DNA from: Nitrosomonadales bacterium
GTDB lineage: Bacteria; Pseudomonadota; Gammaproteobacteria; Burkholderiales; Gallionellaceae
Direction of reading: 5' to 3'
NCBI GenBank assembly: GCA_016218415.1
Contig: JACRED010000016.1
Location: 1-64,000 of the forward strand
Length of the DNA stretch: 64,000 bases
Within the stretch, counting starts at the first letter, position 1. Each line of letters opens with the position of its first letter. The notes below the pieces were generated by a model, which was given only the letters and a program-made list of their open reading frames with translations, made no database searches and was not told the DNA's origin. The position numbers and the translations under genes were made by a program. Positions 8,639 to 16,531 of this stretch are shown here, one piece after another.

Positions 8639-9340
8639 TTAGACGCCCATGCAGACGGTGTAAGTTGTTGCATCGTCGATTGAACCGTTCGCAACGGCCG
8701 TCATGGGGGTGCCTGCAGCAGTTGCAACTCCGGCCATCATCGAACCAGTGGCGGTATTGTTGTCATCCATCGTGTTGTCAAGTTGCTTGACAAACTTGCC
8801 TAGAATGCCGGTTGAACAGATGACGTAGGAGCCGCGTATAGCTACGGGTGTAGCAGATAAGTCCTTAATCGGAGTTTTGGTGACATCATTGGTGCCACTC
8901 TGGACACCGATCGAGCCTCCCGCAGCGTTGGTAGGCAAATAGGTGGATGGCGAGGCTGTGTCTGTTGCGCCGGGAGCGAGTCCGGCCAAGCGCACATGCT
9001 GCCAGAATACGTAAGATTCTGAAGCGGTTGTCTGGTCATTCCAGTTGCCGTTGATTACACCATTGGCCAATGTGGCTCCAGTTGAAGATGCAACGGCTGT
9101 ACCGGCAGGGGTAAATTGTGTATCCAGAACGGCTTGGGTTTGATCACCCGGCAGCGCCTTGAACTTGTCCTGATAGCCGTAGATGAACACCGGGATGTTC
9201 TTGAAGTCAGTCGCAAGGTTCTTGACCTTGGCGCTGTTGATGAGCTCCTGGCCTTTCAGCACGCCGCCGAGCAGCAGGCCGATGATCACCAGCACGATGG
9301 CGATTTCGATCAAGGTAAAACCGGATTGGTTGCGTTTCAT
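8639..9340 (-). CDS. Type IV prepilin-like protein (PilD-processed)
   Basis: The 233-residue protein starts MKRNQSG/FTLIEIAIV, a class III leader cleaved after Gly7, with Glu5 of the mature chain present and a hydrophobic helix to about residue 30. The segment YQDKFKALPGDQ after the helix is typical of single-gene prepilins in this group. The rest is Thr/Ala-rich with two cysteines (CSTG and CMGV) that could form the pilin disulfide. GGAG 8 bases before the ATG fixes the start; an upstream in-frame ATG is rejected. It has its own sigma-54 promoter and terminator, so it is monocistronic. Whether it is a major pilin or a minor pseudopilin is unknown. Confidence 0.85.
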   Translation of the reverse strand: MKRNQSGFTLIEIAIVLVIIGLLLGGVLKGQELINSAKVKNLATDFKNIPVFIYGYQDKFKALPGDQTQAVLDTQFTPAGTAVASSTGATLANGVINGNWNDQTTASESYVFWQHVRLAGLAPGATDTASPSTYLPTNAAGGSIGVQSGTNDVTKTPIKDLSATPVAIRGSYVICSTGILGKFVKQLDNTMDDNNTATGSMMAGVATAAGTPMTAVANGSIDDATTYTVCMGV

Positions 9341-9380
9341 TATGTTAATCTCCTGATTGGATAAGTTGCATGAAGTATAA

Positions 9381-9396
9381 AGCAAGTGCCGTGCCA
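9381..9396 (-). promoter_or_regulatory. Sigma-54 promoter of the prepilin-like gene
   Basis: Read on the minus strand it is TGGCAC-GGCAC-TTGCT, an exact match to the TGGCAC-N5-TTGCW consensus. The -12 element ends about 41 bases before the ATG, leaving room for a short leader with the GGAG ribosome site. Confidence 0.85.
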
Positions 9397-9574
9397 ACGT
9401 TTAAGGAATTTTGGCCTGATGAATTTGAATGCTGAATTATCTTTTATAATCATTATGGTGAGTTTTATTGGGGCGACTGCTTCGCGATTTTGAGATGTTG
9501 AGCGCTGTTTGGGGTTGATGGATGGATACCTGCGCAGACATGGCTTTGACGAGATTTTGACAGGGTGAGACGAA

Positions 9575-11248
9575 ATGCTGACATTGGGTTTGGGGGGGCA
9601 TTTGCGCACCGGACGCGGGTTGTTGCTGGCGATGCTCGGTTTATTGCATGGCGCGCTGTTGCTGGGTGTGGGCAGCCCGTGGGTGCATCCGATGCTGCTG
9701 GCGCATCTGGGTTTGTTCCTGCTCTGGCAACCGCTGTGGCGGGGCGAGCGCGAAGTGGGGCTGGGCGCGCTGCTGTTCATTACACTCGCGGCGATGGTGG
9801 CCATGTTCTGGCTGAACTGGTGGATCATCGCTTTCTGGATGACCGGTTTATTCGGTCTGGTCGGCGCGCGGGTATTCGCTTTTCGCGACCACTGGACACG
9901 CCTCCTGTACCTGTCGGTGATGGGCTATTTGCTCACCGCATTGTTGCTTTGGGTGGTGCCCAACCTGTTTGCGGTCCAATCCACCATCGAGGTCGGGCGT
10001 ATCCTGATGTGGTATGCGTTGCCGTTGGTGTTATTGGCGATGGCTGTTCTGCCGGTGAGCAACCAGCCGTCCGACAGCGCGCAAATGGTGGACTTTATTT
10101 ATAGTCTGCTGCTGTTCATGCTGCTGACGCTGGTGGTGCTCGGCAGCCTCGCTTTCATGAGTCTGGGCAAGCTGGATTATCTCGATGCGCTGCTGCGTAC
10201 CCTGTTCCTGACCGGGCTGGTGTTGCTGGCGCTCGGGGGGTTGTGGAATCCGCGCTTCGGTTTCAGCGGCCTGCAGGTGATGTTCTCGCGTTATCTGTTG
10301 AATGTGGGCACGCCGTTCGAAAGTTGGCTCACCCGGTTGACCGAGGCGGTCCAGCATGAACCCGATGCGGCCAACTATCTGCGCCGCGCCATTACTCTGC
10401 TGGCAAATCTCCCGTGGTTATCGGGTTTGTCCTGGCAATCGCCGGATGGAACCGGGCAGGTGGGGGAGTTTAGCGGGCATGCGGTGGTCGTGCGCGAAGG
10501 CGAATTGCGCCTGACGGTTTACGCCAAGCAGGCGCTCAGTCCCACCTTGCTGTTGCACGTGCATCTGCTCGTTCAATTGATCGGATATTTCTATCAGTCC
10601 AAGCAGCGTGAGCAACGGCTGCGCGATATGACGCGTTTGCAGGCCGTGTACGAAACCGGTTCGCGCCTTACCCATGACCTGAAGAACATGCTGCAATCGC
10701 TGCTCTCCCTTACTTCCATCGCGCAGAGCCGCGAACAGGTTGCGCAGCAGTTGCTGCAACAGCAACTCCCGATGCTTGCGCAGCGTATCGAGCTGATCCT
10801 GGTCAAGCTCCAGCAACCGCAGGCCGCGAGCGAATCCCCGCAACTTTCCCTGAGGGCGTGGTGGGATGCCGTGCGGGTGCGCAACCAGCATCATGCGATA
10901 GACTGGCGCACATCGGCAAAGCTGCCGGACATGAATATTCCCGTCGCATTGTTCGATTGCGTGATCGACAACCTGCTGGATAACGTCCTGAGAAAACGCC
11001 AGGGCTCGCCGGCCATGCATATCTCGGTCGAGATGCAAGCTGAACCCTTGAGGCTGGTGGTCTGCGATAGCGGCGAACCGATACCTGAAGCAATCACGGC
11101 GAAACTGTTGCACAGCGTGGTCGTTTCCGAAAACGGGTTGGGGATAGGTTTGTACCAGGCCGCGCGTTGGGCGGAACAATTGGGTTATCGCCTGAAGTTG
11201 AGCAGCAACAGGGCGGGGGCGGTGTGCTTTGAATTGTGCGGATCATGA
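9575..11248 (+). CDS. Membrane-bound sensor histidine kinase, orphan
   Basis: The 557-residue protein has about seven or eight membrane helices in residues 10-220. A linker follows, then a histidine phosphotransfer helix with THDLKNMLQSL (His near 367) and a HATPase domain with N-box DNLLDNVL, G1 CDSGEPI and G2 ENGLGIGLYQA. The architecture is like PrsK-type and related kinases whose membrane part replaces a classic sensor loop. No response regulator lies next to it. It is the last gene before the flhDC control region, so a role in motility or pilus control is conceivable but only from position. The input signal is unknown. Confidence 0.85.
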   Translation: MLTLGLGGHLRTGRGLLLAMLGLLHGALLLGVGSPWVHPMLLAHLGLFLLWQPLWRGEREVGLGALLFITLAAMVAMFWLNWWIIAFWMTGLFGLVGARVFAFRDHWTRLLYLSVMGYLLTALLLWVVPNLFAVQSTIEVGRILMWYALPLVLLAMAVLPVSNQPSDSAQMVDFIYSLLLFMLLTLVVLGSLAFMSLGKLDYLDALLRTLFLTGLVLLALGGLWNPRFGFSGLQVMFSRYLLNVGTPFESWLTRLTEAVQHEPDAANYLRRAITLLANLPWLSGLSWQSPDGTGQVGEFSGHAVVVREGELRLTVYAKQALSPTLLLHVHLLVQLIGYFYQSKQREQRLRDMTRLQAVYETGSRLTHDLKNMLQSLLSLTSIAQSREQVAQQLLQQQLPMLAQRIELILVKLQQPQAASESPQLSLRAWWDAVRVRNQHHAIDWRTSAKLPDMNIPVALFDCVIDNLLDNVLRKRQGSPAMHISVEMQAEPLRLVVCDSGEPIPEAITAKLLHSVVVSENGLGIGLYQAARWAEQLGYRLKLSSNRAGAVCFELCGS

Positions 11249-11372
11249 CCGTGCGTGGATTGAAGGATGCCGTGTCCGGATGGACGATGGCGCCCGCTTT
11301 AATTTGTGCCGTTAATTTTGCATTAATTTTCAACCAACTGATTAAAAAAGAATAAATATTTTAAAATCACCC

Positions 11373-11399
11373 TAAAGTTTTCCGGAATGCTACCGATAA
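11373..11399 (+). promoter_or_regulatory. Sigma-28 (FliA) promoter with no protein gene directly after it
   Basis: TAAAGTTT at 11373-11380, then 11 bases, then ACCGATAA at 11392-11399. The consensus is TAAAGTTT-N11-GCCGATAA, so only one base differs. Transcription would start near 11407, directly before a hairpin and about 85 bases before a strong terminator. Confidence 0.8.
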
Positions 11400-11406
11400 C
11401 CTTTAC

Positions 11407-11491
11407 CAAGAGCGACGGTTTGACCCCTTGCAGGCCGTTGCCGCTCTTCAGCCCTTCATCCGCGCCATTGCGGGTGAAGGGCTGCGCTTTT
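11407..11491 (+). ncRNA. Candidate sigma-28-dependent small RNA
   Basis: The span runs from the expected start of the sigma-28 promoter to the terminator T-run, about 85 bases. Hairpin 1 pairs AAGAGCG (11408-11414) with CGCTCTT (11442-11448), continued by ACGG/CCGT across a 3-base bulge; its loop carries CCCCTTG (11424-11430). Hairpin 2 is the terminator. The loop is complementary to CAAGGGG at the flhD ribosome site (11674-11680). A promoter, a structured body and a terminator in the right order and spacing support a stand-alone transcript. It could instead be a FliA-driven leader toward flhDC that is attenuated. No known RNA family is recognised. Confidence 0.6.
11450..11491 (+). terminator. 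Strong intrinsic terminator upstream of flhDC
   Basis: AGCCCTTCATCCGC (11450-11463) pairs with GCGGGTGAAGGGCT (11470-11483): 14 pairs including one G-U, 6-base loop, followed by GCGCTTTT. It would end the small RNA and also any read-through from the histidine kinase gene. Confidence 0.85.
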
Positions 11492-11510
11492 GTAGGAAAA
11501 AATCCTACAA
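11490..11510. promoter_or_regulatory. TTGTAGGA palindrome, candidate operator
   Basis: Perfect 8-bp arms TTGTAGGA (11490-11497) and TCCTACAA (11503-11510) with five As between. The TAGGA/TCCTA half-site layout is like those bound by LuxR/NarL-type response regulators; the actual binder is unknown. It overlaps the end of the terminator T-run. Confidence 0.5.
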
Positions 11511-11600
11511 GCTGATCTCCGCAATCCTTACAAAAGAATCGGTACGGTTCTGATTTCATCTGCCTTGCCCACCCGTAATACTGCGTCCGTCTGAATTCGA

Positions 11601-11614
11601 TTGATCTAGATCAA
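11601..11614. promoter_or_regulatory. FNR/ANR-type binding site ahead of flhD
   Basis: TTGATCTAGATCAA is an exact match to the TTGAT-N4-ATCAA consensus and fully palindromic. Its centre is about 79 bases before the flhD start codon. If it acted at -41.5, transcription would begin near 11649. No clear -10 hexamer was found at that place, so whether it activates or represses is open. Confidence 0.65.
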
Positions 11615-11673
11615 ACAAATCGGATGTCGAATGCAGCAATCGAACTAAAGTTGTCCGTTCTTCACTGGCTTAA

Positions 11674-11689
11674 CAAGGGGGCTATTATG
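11674..11689 (+). promoter_or_regulatory. flhD ribosome binding site, target candidate of the small RNA
   Basis: CAAGGGGG ends six bases before the ATG at 11687 and decides this start over an upstream in-frame ATG at 11624. AGGGGGCTAT directly before the start recurs before flhC (12003-12012). Confidence 0.75.
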
Positions 11690-12004
11690 AACACCATGCA
11701 ATTGCAAGAAGGAATTCGCGATATCAATTTGACCTATCTGATGTTGGCTCAGCAGATGATCAAGGAAGACAAGCCGGCCGCAATATTCCGTCTGGGTATC
11801 GGCCAGGACTTGGTGGAGGTCATCAGTAACCTGACCCCGCCGCAAGTCATCAAGATGGCAGCCTCCAACATGTTGCTGTGCCGATTCCGCTTTGACGAGA
11901 ACCTGTTGCTTAATCTGGTGACGGACTACAGCAAGGATCGCATGATGTCCCAGGCGCATGCGGCGATCCTGATGTCTGCGCAACCTGTCGAAGAAATGGC
12001 GTAG
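11687..12004 (+). CDS. flhD: Flagellar master regulator subunit FlhD
   Basis: The 105-residue protein (MNTMQLQEGIRDINLTYLMLAQQMI...) matches FlhD over its full length, with the QEIRDINLSYLLLAQ-type N-terminal helix and the FRLGI motif. FlhD dimerises and, as FlhD4C2, activates class II flagellar promoters. An upstream ATG at 11624 in the same frame would add 21 residues absent from the family; the strong ribosome site favours 11687. It is followed at once by flhC. Confidence 0.93.
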   Translation: MNTMQLQEGIRDINLTYLMLAQQMIKEDKPAAIFRLGIGQDLVEVISNLTPPQVIKMAASNMLLCRFRFDENLLLNLVTDYSKDRMMSQAHAAILMSAQPVEEMA

Positions 12005-12013
12005 GGGGCTATC

Positions 12014-12568
12014 ATGACGGCCAAAACGGTGGTGGGCGAAGCGCAGCAAGTCAGGATCGCTATCGAGCTGATCGAAATGGGGGCGCGTTTGCAGTTGCTG
12101 CAGGAAGAAACTTCACTGAGCCGTGAACGATTGCTCAGGCTGTATAAAGAGATCAGGAGCGAGTCTCCATCCAAGGGGATGTTGCCCTACTCGACCGACT
12201 GGTTCATGAGCTGGCAGCCGAACATTCATTCGTCGCTGTTCATGGATATCTATCAATTCATGGTCAAAAATGCCGGTGTCGATGGCGTGCAGGCGCTGAT
12301 CAGCGCTTATCGTTTATATCTCGACCAGGTGCAGGGCATCGAGGATGCCGAGCCGGTTCTGAGCATTACACGCGCATGGTTCATGATTCGTTTTTTCAAG
12401 GCGGGGATGCTGCAACTTTCACCCTGTACGGAGTGCGGCGGACATTTTGTGACCCATGCCGATGACTTGCACGGCAATTATGTGTGCGGTATCTGCCATC
12501 CCCCTGCACGTGCCGGAAAAACAAAGGCGGCCAAGCAGGCTTTGATGCAGGTGGCGCAGGCCGCTTAA
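12014..12568 (+). CDS. flhC: Flagellar master regulator subunit FlhC
   Basis: The 184-residue protein is FlhC: DNA-binding helices in the first 100 residues, then the zinc site with cysteine pairs in CTECGG and CGIC near residues 137-160. It forms FlhD4C2 with the gene product just upstream, 9 bases away. The ribosome site AGGGGGCTAT is nearly identical to that of flhD, which may balance the two subunits. Confidence 0.95.
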   Translation: MTAKTVVGEAQQVRIAIELIEMGARLQLLQEETSLSRERLLRLYKEIRSESPSKGMLPYSTDWFMSWQPNIHSSLFMDIYQFMVKNAGVDGVQALISAYRLYLDQVQGIEDAEPVLSITRAWFMIRFFKAGMLQLSPCTECGGHFVTHADDLHGNYVCGICHPPARAGKTKAAKQALMQVAQAA

Positions 12569-12697
12569 GGTCGGTCACTGCTTCATCAGGGCAGGATCGG
12601 ACTGTTTTCGCGGATGCCGGCTGCCAATGGCGTGGAATTGTTCTAGAATACAAACGCAATTAAATTCTAAAGCGGACAAAACACAGGGAGCGCTGGT

Positions 12698-13552
12698 ATG
12701 TTAGTCATCGTAGGTTATGTGGTGGTAATGGCTTCGGTGTTTGGCGGTTTTGCGATGGCCGGCGGACATCTGGGCGCGCTGTTTCAGCCGCTTGAGCTGT
12801 TAATGATCGGCGGCGGCGCGGCCGGCGCGTTCTTTGTGGGCAATAACGGCAAGGCGATCAAGGCGACACTCAAGGATCTGCCCACGGTTTTGAAGGGCTC
12901 CAAATACAATAAAGACAGCTATATGGAGCTGATGGCGCTGCTCTACGAATTGCTCGGCAAAGTGCGCAAGGAAGGACTGATGTCGATCGAGGCCGATGTG
13001 GAGTCGCCCGAGGAAAGTCCGGTCTTTGCCAAATATCCAACGATACTGGCCGATCATCATGTGGTCGAATTCATTACCGATTATCTGCGCATCATGGTCA
13101 GCGGCAATCTCAACGCGATGGAGATCGAAAACCTGATGGACCTGGAGATCGAGACGCATCACCATGAGGCGATGATCTCCTCGCATTGCGTTGCCAAACT
13201 GGGAGACGGTCTGCCGGCATTCGGTATCGTTGCGGCGGTGATGGGTGTGGTGCATACCATGGAATCCGTGGGTATCCCGCCCGCCGAACTGGGCATGTTG
13301 ATCGCCCATGCGCTGGTGGGAACCTTCCTCGGGATATTGCTGGCCTACGGCTTTGTCGGTCCGCTGGCATCTTTGCTGGAACAAAAAGCCGAAGAAGGCT
13401 CCAAGATGTTTCAGACGATCAAGGTGACTTTGTTGGCCAACCTGAACGGTTATGCGCCGGCGATGGCGGTCGAATTCGGCCGCAAGGCGCTCAATTCAAC
13501 CGAACGGCCCGGTTTCTCCGAACTGGAAGAACACGTCAAGCAGAAGCGTTAA
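12698..13552 (+). CDS. motA: Flagellar motor stator protein MotA
   Basis: The 284-residue protein has the four membrane helices of MotA: two near the N terminus (residues 1-52) and two at about 170-220 with the conserved LPAFGIVAAVMGVVHTM motif. The cytoplasmic loop between them carries the rotor-contacting charges. With MotB it forms the proton channel that drives rotation. It follows flhC after 129 bases and pairs with motB 23 bases downstream. A second stator pair is present at 32885-34398. Confidence 0.96.
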   Translation: MLVIVGYVVVMASVFGGFAMAGGHLGALFQPLELLMIGGGAAGAFFVGNNGKAIKATLKDLPTVLKGSKYNKDSYMELMALLYELLGKVRKEGLMSIEADVESPEESPVFAKYPTILADHHVVEFITDYLRIMVSGNLNAMEIENLMDLEIETHHHEAMISSHCVAKLGDGLPAFGIVAAVMGVVHTMESVGIPPAELGMLIAHALVGTFLGILLAYGFVGPLASLLEQKAEEGSKMFQTIKVTLLANLNGYAPAMAVEFGRKALNSTERPGFSELEEHVKQKR

Positions 13553-13575
13553 GCTGACTGGGCGCGGAGACGGGC

Positions 13576-14586
13576 ATGGCAGAAGATAAAAACAAAAAAC
13601 CGATCATCGTCAAGCGCATCAAGAAAGTTGCGGGCGGGCATCACGGCGGGGCGTGGAAGATCGCCTACGCCGACTTCGTGACGGCGATGATGGCGTTCTT
13701 CCTGCTGATGTGGCTGTTGGGCTCGACGACCAGCGGCGATCTGAAGGGCATTTCCGAATATTTCAAGACACCGCTGCATGTGGCGTTGTCCGGCGGTTCC
13801 GGCAGCGGCGACAGCTCCAGCATCGTCAAGGGCGGCGGGCAGGATCTGACGCGCAGCATGGGCCAAGTCAAGGAGGGCGATGTATCCGCCGAGAAAAAAG
13901 TTATCAACATGAAGGCGGCTTCCCAGGAATTTTTGCGCTTGGAGAAGGAAAAGGAGATCCAGAAACTCAAGTCACTGAAGGAGAATATCGAGAAGGCGAT
14001 CGAGGCAAGCCTTAGCCTGCAGAAGTTCAAGAACCAGATATTGCTGGATATCACCACCGAGGGACTCCGGATCCAGATCGTTGACGAACAAAATCGTCCG
14101 ATGTTTCAAAGCGGAAAAGCCAAGCTTGAACCCTACACCAAGGAAATCCTGCATGAAATCGGCAAGATGCTGAATGAAGTGCCGAACAAGGTGAGTCTGT
14201 CCGGTCATACCGATGCCGCTGTCTATATCGGTGGAGGCATCGGCTACGGTAACTGGGAGTTATCGGCCGACCGTGCCAATGCTTCGCGCCGCGAGCTGAT
14301 CGCCGGCGGCATGGCAGAAGAGAAGATTGTGCGAGTGGTGGGGCTGTCGTCGGCGGTGCTGTTCAACAAGGAGGAGCCGTTGAGCCCGGTCAATCGCCGC
14401 ATCAGCCTGATCGTGATGAACAAACAGGCGGAGGAAGCCGCCCAGCATGACGGCGGTGTCGTAAAACTGGACGGCGAAGTGGATGGTGAGGAGGTCAGCG
14501 CCACCCTGCAGCAAGGTCTGGATGGGGCATCGGTTGCGGTCGAGCCGATACCCGAAGAATCGCCCGGCACCCAGCCGCCCCAATAA
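13576..14586 (+). CDS. motB: Flagellar motor stator protein MotB
   Basis: The 336-residue protein has one membrane helix with the proton-binding Asp33 in YADFVTAMMAFFLLMW. A long plug/linker follows and then an OmpA-type peptidoglycan-binding domain at about 180-285, with SLSGHTDA and the NRRISLIV end motif. It anchors the stator to the cell wall. The last 50 residues are acidic and low-complexity. It forms an operon with motA. Confidence 0.96.
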   Translation: MAEDKNKKPIIVKRIKKVAGGHHGGAWKIAYADFVTAMMAFFLLMWLLGSTTSGDLKGISEYFKTPLHVALSGGSGSGDSSSIVKGGGQDLTRSMGQVKEGDVSAEKKVINMKAASQEFLRLEKEKEIQKLKSLKENIEKAIEASLSLQKFKNQILLDITTEGLRIQIVDEQNRPMFQSGKAKLEPYTKEILHEIGKMLNEVPNKVSLSGHTDAAVYIGGGIGYGNWELSADRANASRRELIAGGMAEEKIVRVVGLSSAVLFNKEEPLSPVNRRISLIVMNKQAEEAAQHDGGVVKLDGEVDGEEVSATLQQGLDGASVAVEPIPEESPGTQPPQ

Positions 14587-14670
14587 CCCGGCTTTAACAC
14601 CTGTTTCCTGCGGCCGTTCTTAAGCCGCGTCCGCAGCACCCCCCGTATTTTTCCGCATATTCCCTGCTCT

Positions 14671-14701
14671 GCGCCATCCGCTGTCATCAGGGCGATGGCG
14701 C
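14671..14701. repeat. Hairpin between motB and the first chemoreceptor gene
   Basis: Perfect arms GCGCCATC (14671-14678) and GATGGCGC (14694-14701) with a 15-base loop. No T-run follows on either strand, so a terminator role is not supported. Nothing else definite was seen in the 253 bases from 14587 to 14839. Confidence 0.4.
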
Positions 14702-14839
14702 TCACGATCAAATCCGCGAATTGAAGGGCCTTTATTGTTCTTTCTGGCTAAAGAAAAAGGGGGGGCTGCCGTTAAAGTAACTTCCATGATCGGATATTCG
14801 ATTTAGTGATTGGTTAATGTGGTTGCACGGGAGAAGAAG

Positions 14840-16465
14840 ATGGGCGGTTGGTGGAGTAAGCTTTCCCTGAAAAGTAAATTGCAGTTACCTATCCTGCTGC
14901 TGCTGGTAGTGGTGCTTATGGTTGTTCAGCGCGTAGCGTTGCAGCAATTTGAAGAGCGTGTCCTGGAGGAATCCAGACAAAAAGCGCTGGTCTCTGCCGA
15001 CGGGGTGTTGAACGGTCTGAATATGCTGATGATCAACGGCATCATCAGCGACGCCGAGCAGCGTGCGCTGTATGTCAAAAAGATGGGCGCATCGGCCAAG
15101 GTGGCTGAATTGCGCGTGATACGCGGCCAGCCGGTTCAGGATCAGTTCGGGCCGGGATTGCCTTCAGAGCAGCCGGTCGACGAGCTGGACCGCGCCGCGC
15201 TGAGTAGCGCCGAAGTGCAAACAAGGCTGAATGCTAACAATGGTAAACCCACCCTGCGGGTTGTGGTTCCTTTTATCGCAAAAAAGGAGTTTCGCGGCAC
15301 CAACTGCTTGATGTGCCACATGGTAGCTGAGGGTGCGGTAAACGGCGCGGCCAGCATCACGCTGGATGTCAGTGAAGAGTATGCCGTAATCAGCCGGACC
15401 AATAACGCGTTGTGGGGAGTGCAGATTCTGGTCCAGCTCATTCTGTATTTCGTGATCGGTTGGCTGATCAGCAGGGTGACTCGTTCCACAGGTGAGTTGC
15501 AGCGAGCCATGCAAACCATGCAGGCAGATGGGGACCTGACCCGGCGGGTGATAGTGCGCAGCAAGGACGAGATCGGCATGACCGCGCAGTCATTCAACGA
15601 ACTGGTGGGCGGGTTTCAGGGGATCGTCAAGCAGGTTGAGCAGCATGCCAGTCAGGTGGCGGATGCCGCCCACTCGCTGGCCAGGGATGCGGAGCAGATG
15701 TCGCAAGGCGCGCAGTTGCAGAGTGAGTCGGCCAAATCTGCGGCCAGTGCCGTGGAGCAGGTCAGCGCCAGCATCGCCGAAGTTGCCGAAGGTACCGGAA
15801 ATGTTGCGAAGTTATCGAATGAGAGTATGGAGCGCGCCAATCGCGGCCAGCAGAGGCTGCAGGAAATGGTTCAGGAACTGGAGAGTGTCGATGGTGCGGT
15901 GAGTGAAATTTCGAAAGCAGTCGGGGAATTTGTCCGCAGTACCAGGAGCATTACCAGCATGACCCAGCAGGTGAAAGAAATCGCCGATCAGACCAATCTG
16001 CTGGCGTTGAATGCGGCGATCGAGGCGGCGCGGGCGGGCGAACAGGGGCGGGGCTTTGCGGTGGTCGCGGACGAGGTGCGCAAGCTGGCGGAAAAATCCG
16101 CCAGATCCGCCGCGCAGATCGACCAGATCACCCAGTCTCTGGAGGTGCAGTCCGGGCAACTGGAAGAGACGGTGCAGCGGGGGGGCCAGGCATTGCATAG
16201 CAGCCAGGAGCACATCCGCGAGGTCAACGGCGAGTTGATGGAAGCGACTGCCTCGGTAGGCGGCGTGAATCGCGGCCTTGAAGAGATCGCTGCTTCGATC
16301 AACGTGCAGCGCGATTCCAGCCATCAGATCGCCGGCAATGTCGAGCGTATCGCGGCGATGGCGAACCGGAGCAACGAGGTGATCCAGCGCACCGCGGAAG
16401 CGGTGAAGAGCATGGAGCAGCTCTCGGAAGATCTGGGCAGGACGGTGGGGCGGTTCAAGGTGTAG
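14840..16465 (+). CDS. Methyl-accepting chemotaxis protein with periplasmic c-type heme motif
   Basis: The protein is 541 residues. Membrane helix 1 is at about 16-32, a periplasmic domain at 33-190, helix 2 at about 192-212, HAMP to about 265, and a signalling domain with the standard tip [19 protein letters not shown]. The periplasmic domain contains CLMCH at residues 156-160, the covalent heme-c motif CXXCH, followed by an EG...GAASI segment as in heme-binding Cache-like chemoreceptors of metal-reducing bacteria. It may sense redox state or a gas. I start at the ATG with GGGAG 6 bases before it; an upstream in-frame ATG at 14810 is less likely. Confidence 0.85.
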   Translation: MGGWWSKLSLKSKLQLPILLLLVVVLMVVQRVALQQFEERVLEESRQKALVSADGVLNGLNMLMINGIISDAEQRALYVKKMGASAKVAELRVIRGQPVQDQFGPGLPSEQPVDELDRAALSSAEVQTRLNANNGKPTLRVVVPFIAKKEFRGTNCLMCHMVAEGAVNGAASITLDVSEEYAVISRTNNALWGVQILVQLILYFVIGWLISRVTRSTGELQRAMQTMQADGDLTRRVIVRSKDEIGMTAQSFNELVGGFQGIVKQVEQHASQVADAAHSLARDAEQMSQGAQLQSESAKSAASAVEQVSASIAEVAEGTGNVAKLSNESMERANRGQQRLQEMVQELESVDGAVSEISKAVGEFVRSTRSITSMTQQVKEIADQTNLLALNAAIEAARAGEQGRGFAVVADEVRKLAEKSARSAAQIDQITQSLEVQSGQLEETVQRGGQALHSSQEHIREVNGELMEATASVGGVNRGLEEIAASINVQRDSSHQIAGNVERIAAMANRSNEVIQRTAEAVKSMEQLSEDLGRTVGRFKV

Positions 16466-16531
16466 GGGTGTGCTGCGCAGGGCGTACAGGATCGCTCATA
16501 CGGTGCATGGAGTGGTGACATAAAGGAGTGA

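Larger units (their letters stand above)
11249..11686. other. flhDC upstream control region
   Basis: These 438 bases carry no protein gene I can support, but several regulatory elements in order: a sigma-28 promoter, a two-hairpin RNA ending in a terminator, a TTGTAGGA palindrome, a perfect FNR-type site and the flhD ribosome site. A 78-codon frame on the minus strand runs across them and is rejected. Confidence 0.75.

Noticed and set aside
11323..11559. 78-codon minus-strand frame across the flhDC control region
   Set aside because: No ribosome site, no recognisable domain, and it overlaps the sigma-28 promoter, terminator and palindrome, which explain the sequence better.
14773..14800. TAAAG followed by CGGATAT ahead of the heme chemoreceptor, considered as a sigma-28 promoter
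   Set aside because: The spacing is two bases short and the -10 element is imperfect, well below the three accepted sites.
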